Assembly: GCF_002102175.1 (NCBI RefSeq)
Contig: NZ_LQOX01000154.1
Location: forward strand, 1-62,555
DNA length: 62,555 nt
Source: Mycobacterium gastri
Lineage (GTDB): Bacteria > Actinomycetota > Actinomycetes > Mycobacteriales > Mycobacteriaceae
Direction of reading: 5' to 3'
Each line of letters opens with the position of its first letter. Positions within the stretch are counted from its first letter, which is position 1. The notes beneath the pieces were generated by a model. It saw nothing but the letters and a program-made list of their open reading frames with translations. It was not told where the DNA came from and did not search any database. This document shows positions 62,446 to 62,555 of the stretch, in pieces. The position numbers and the translations under genes were made by a program.

Positions 62446-62555
62446 CCGTTACCTGAAATGTGAGTGTTTGTGTGACTGGGCATTTCAGGCAGCCCGTCCT
62501 TTCGGGCGGGCACTCCGTTGAGAAACGGTTCCGGTTTCACTGCCACCAGCCGCGC
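62439..62555 (-). mobile_element. C-terminal end of a probable TnpB-like protein of an inserted element
   Basis: Minus-strand frame open from the window edge for 38 codons to TGA 62441-62439. It contains NGVPARKDGLPE and ends SHTNTHISGNGW. This style of tail (disordered, then HTHxxTHxxGN) resembles the C-termini of actinobacterial TnpB proteins of IS607/IS605-like elements. The last codons run into tex sequence, as expected if the element inserted in tex. Only the end is visible, so the identity is tentative. Confidence 0.4.
62452..62490. repeat. Hairpin at the end of the inserted element
   Basis: CCTGAAATG (62452-62460) and CATTTCAGG (62482-62490) are a perfect 9-bp inverted repeat with a 21-base loop. 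A second stem, GCCCG/CGGGC, follows at about 62492-62511. Subterminal hairpins without terminal inverted repeats are typical of IS605-like right ends and of the 3' scaffold of TnpB guide RNAs. Confidence 0.5.

Overview
The window is high-GC DNA from a slow-growing Mycobacterium. It carries a PE_PGRS gene, two PPE genes (one only as its 3' part), a REP13E12-type HNH protein, and many genes that look like orthologues of the M. tuberculosis Rv1746-Rv1771 neighbourhood: pknF, the FHA-ABC exporter Rv1747, fadD1/Rv1751, a DUF4185 secreted protein like Rv1754c, a DGAT like Rv1760, and Rv1766-Rv1771. They are rearranged and separated by accessory DNA, so this is not the M. tuberculosis complex. Ortholog names come from memory of sequence and gene order, not from a search.

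Layout. 1-9.8 kb: the 3' end of a PPE gene with a 120-bp tandem repeat, an ANTAR protein, a WS/DGAT, then a minus-strand block (gulonolactone oxidase-like, M28 peptidase, PLP racemase/aldolase, PE_PGRS, AhpD-like, DUF302, CsoR/CstR-like repressor) ending at two palindromic operators and a broken thioredoxin gene. 10.2-26.3 kb: a catabolic island. CoA-transferase (-), then a tight plus-strand operon of SDR, thiamine-dependent E1 alpha, E1 beta, a 78-residue lipoyl protein, enoyl-CoA hydratase, acyl-CoA ligase, Rieske oxygenase and KstD-like dehydrogenase, facing hydratase, acyl-CoA dehydrogenase, methyltransferase and TetR genes on the minus strand. A P450/ferredoxin pair follows. 26.5-39 kb: conserved hypotheticals, a sulfite-oxidase-like protein, a metallopeptidase lipoprotein, a glycosyltransferase, an Rv1751/fadD1-like pair, a DUF35-thiolase pair and a NYN-domain protein. 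39-43 kb: a decay zone with two pseudogenes, a DUF732 protein and REP13E12. 43-49.6 kb: methyltransferase, fabG3, CBS protein, an operon of acyl-CoA ligase, class II aldolase and amidohydrolase, and a GNAT. 49.6-62 kb: Rv1747-like exporter, a small secreted protein, pknF, a PPE gene of about 1,700 codons built from ~24-residue repeats, and the DUF4185 protein. 62.1-62.6 kb: the 3' end of tex, apparently interrupted by a mobile element whose visible end may be the C-terminus of a TnpB-like protein.

How they work together: the 10-26 kb island reads as one acyl-CoA-based route for an unknown ring-containing or branched substrate (ligase activation, Rieske/P450 oxygenation, KstD-like desaturation, hydration, alpha-keto or acyloin cleavage by a thiamine enzyme with a free lipoyl carrier). 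The pknF/Rv1747 pair is a kinase and its exporter substrate. No rRNA, tRNA or CRISPR array was recognised.
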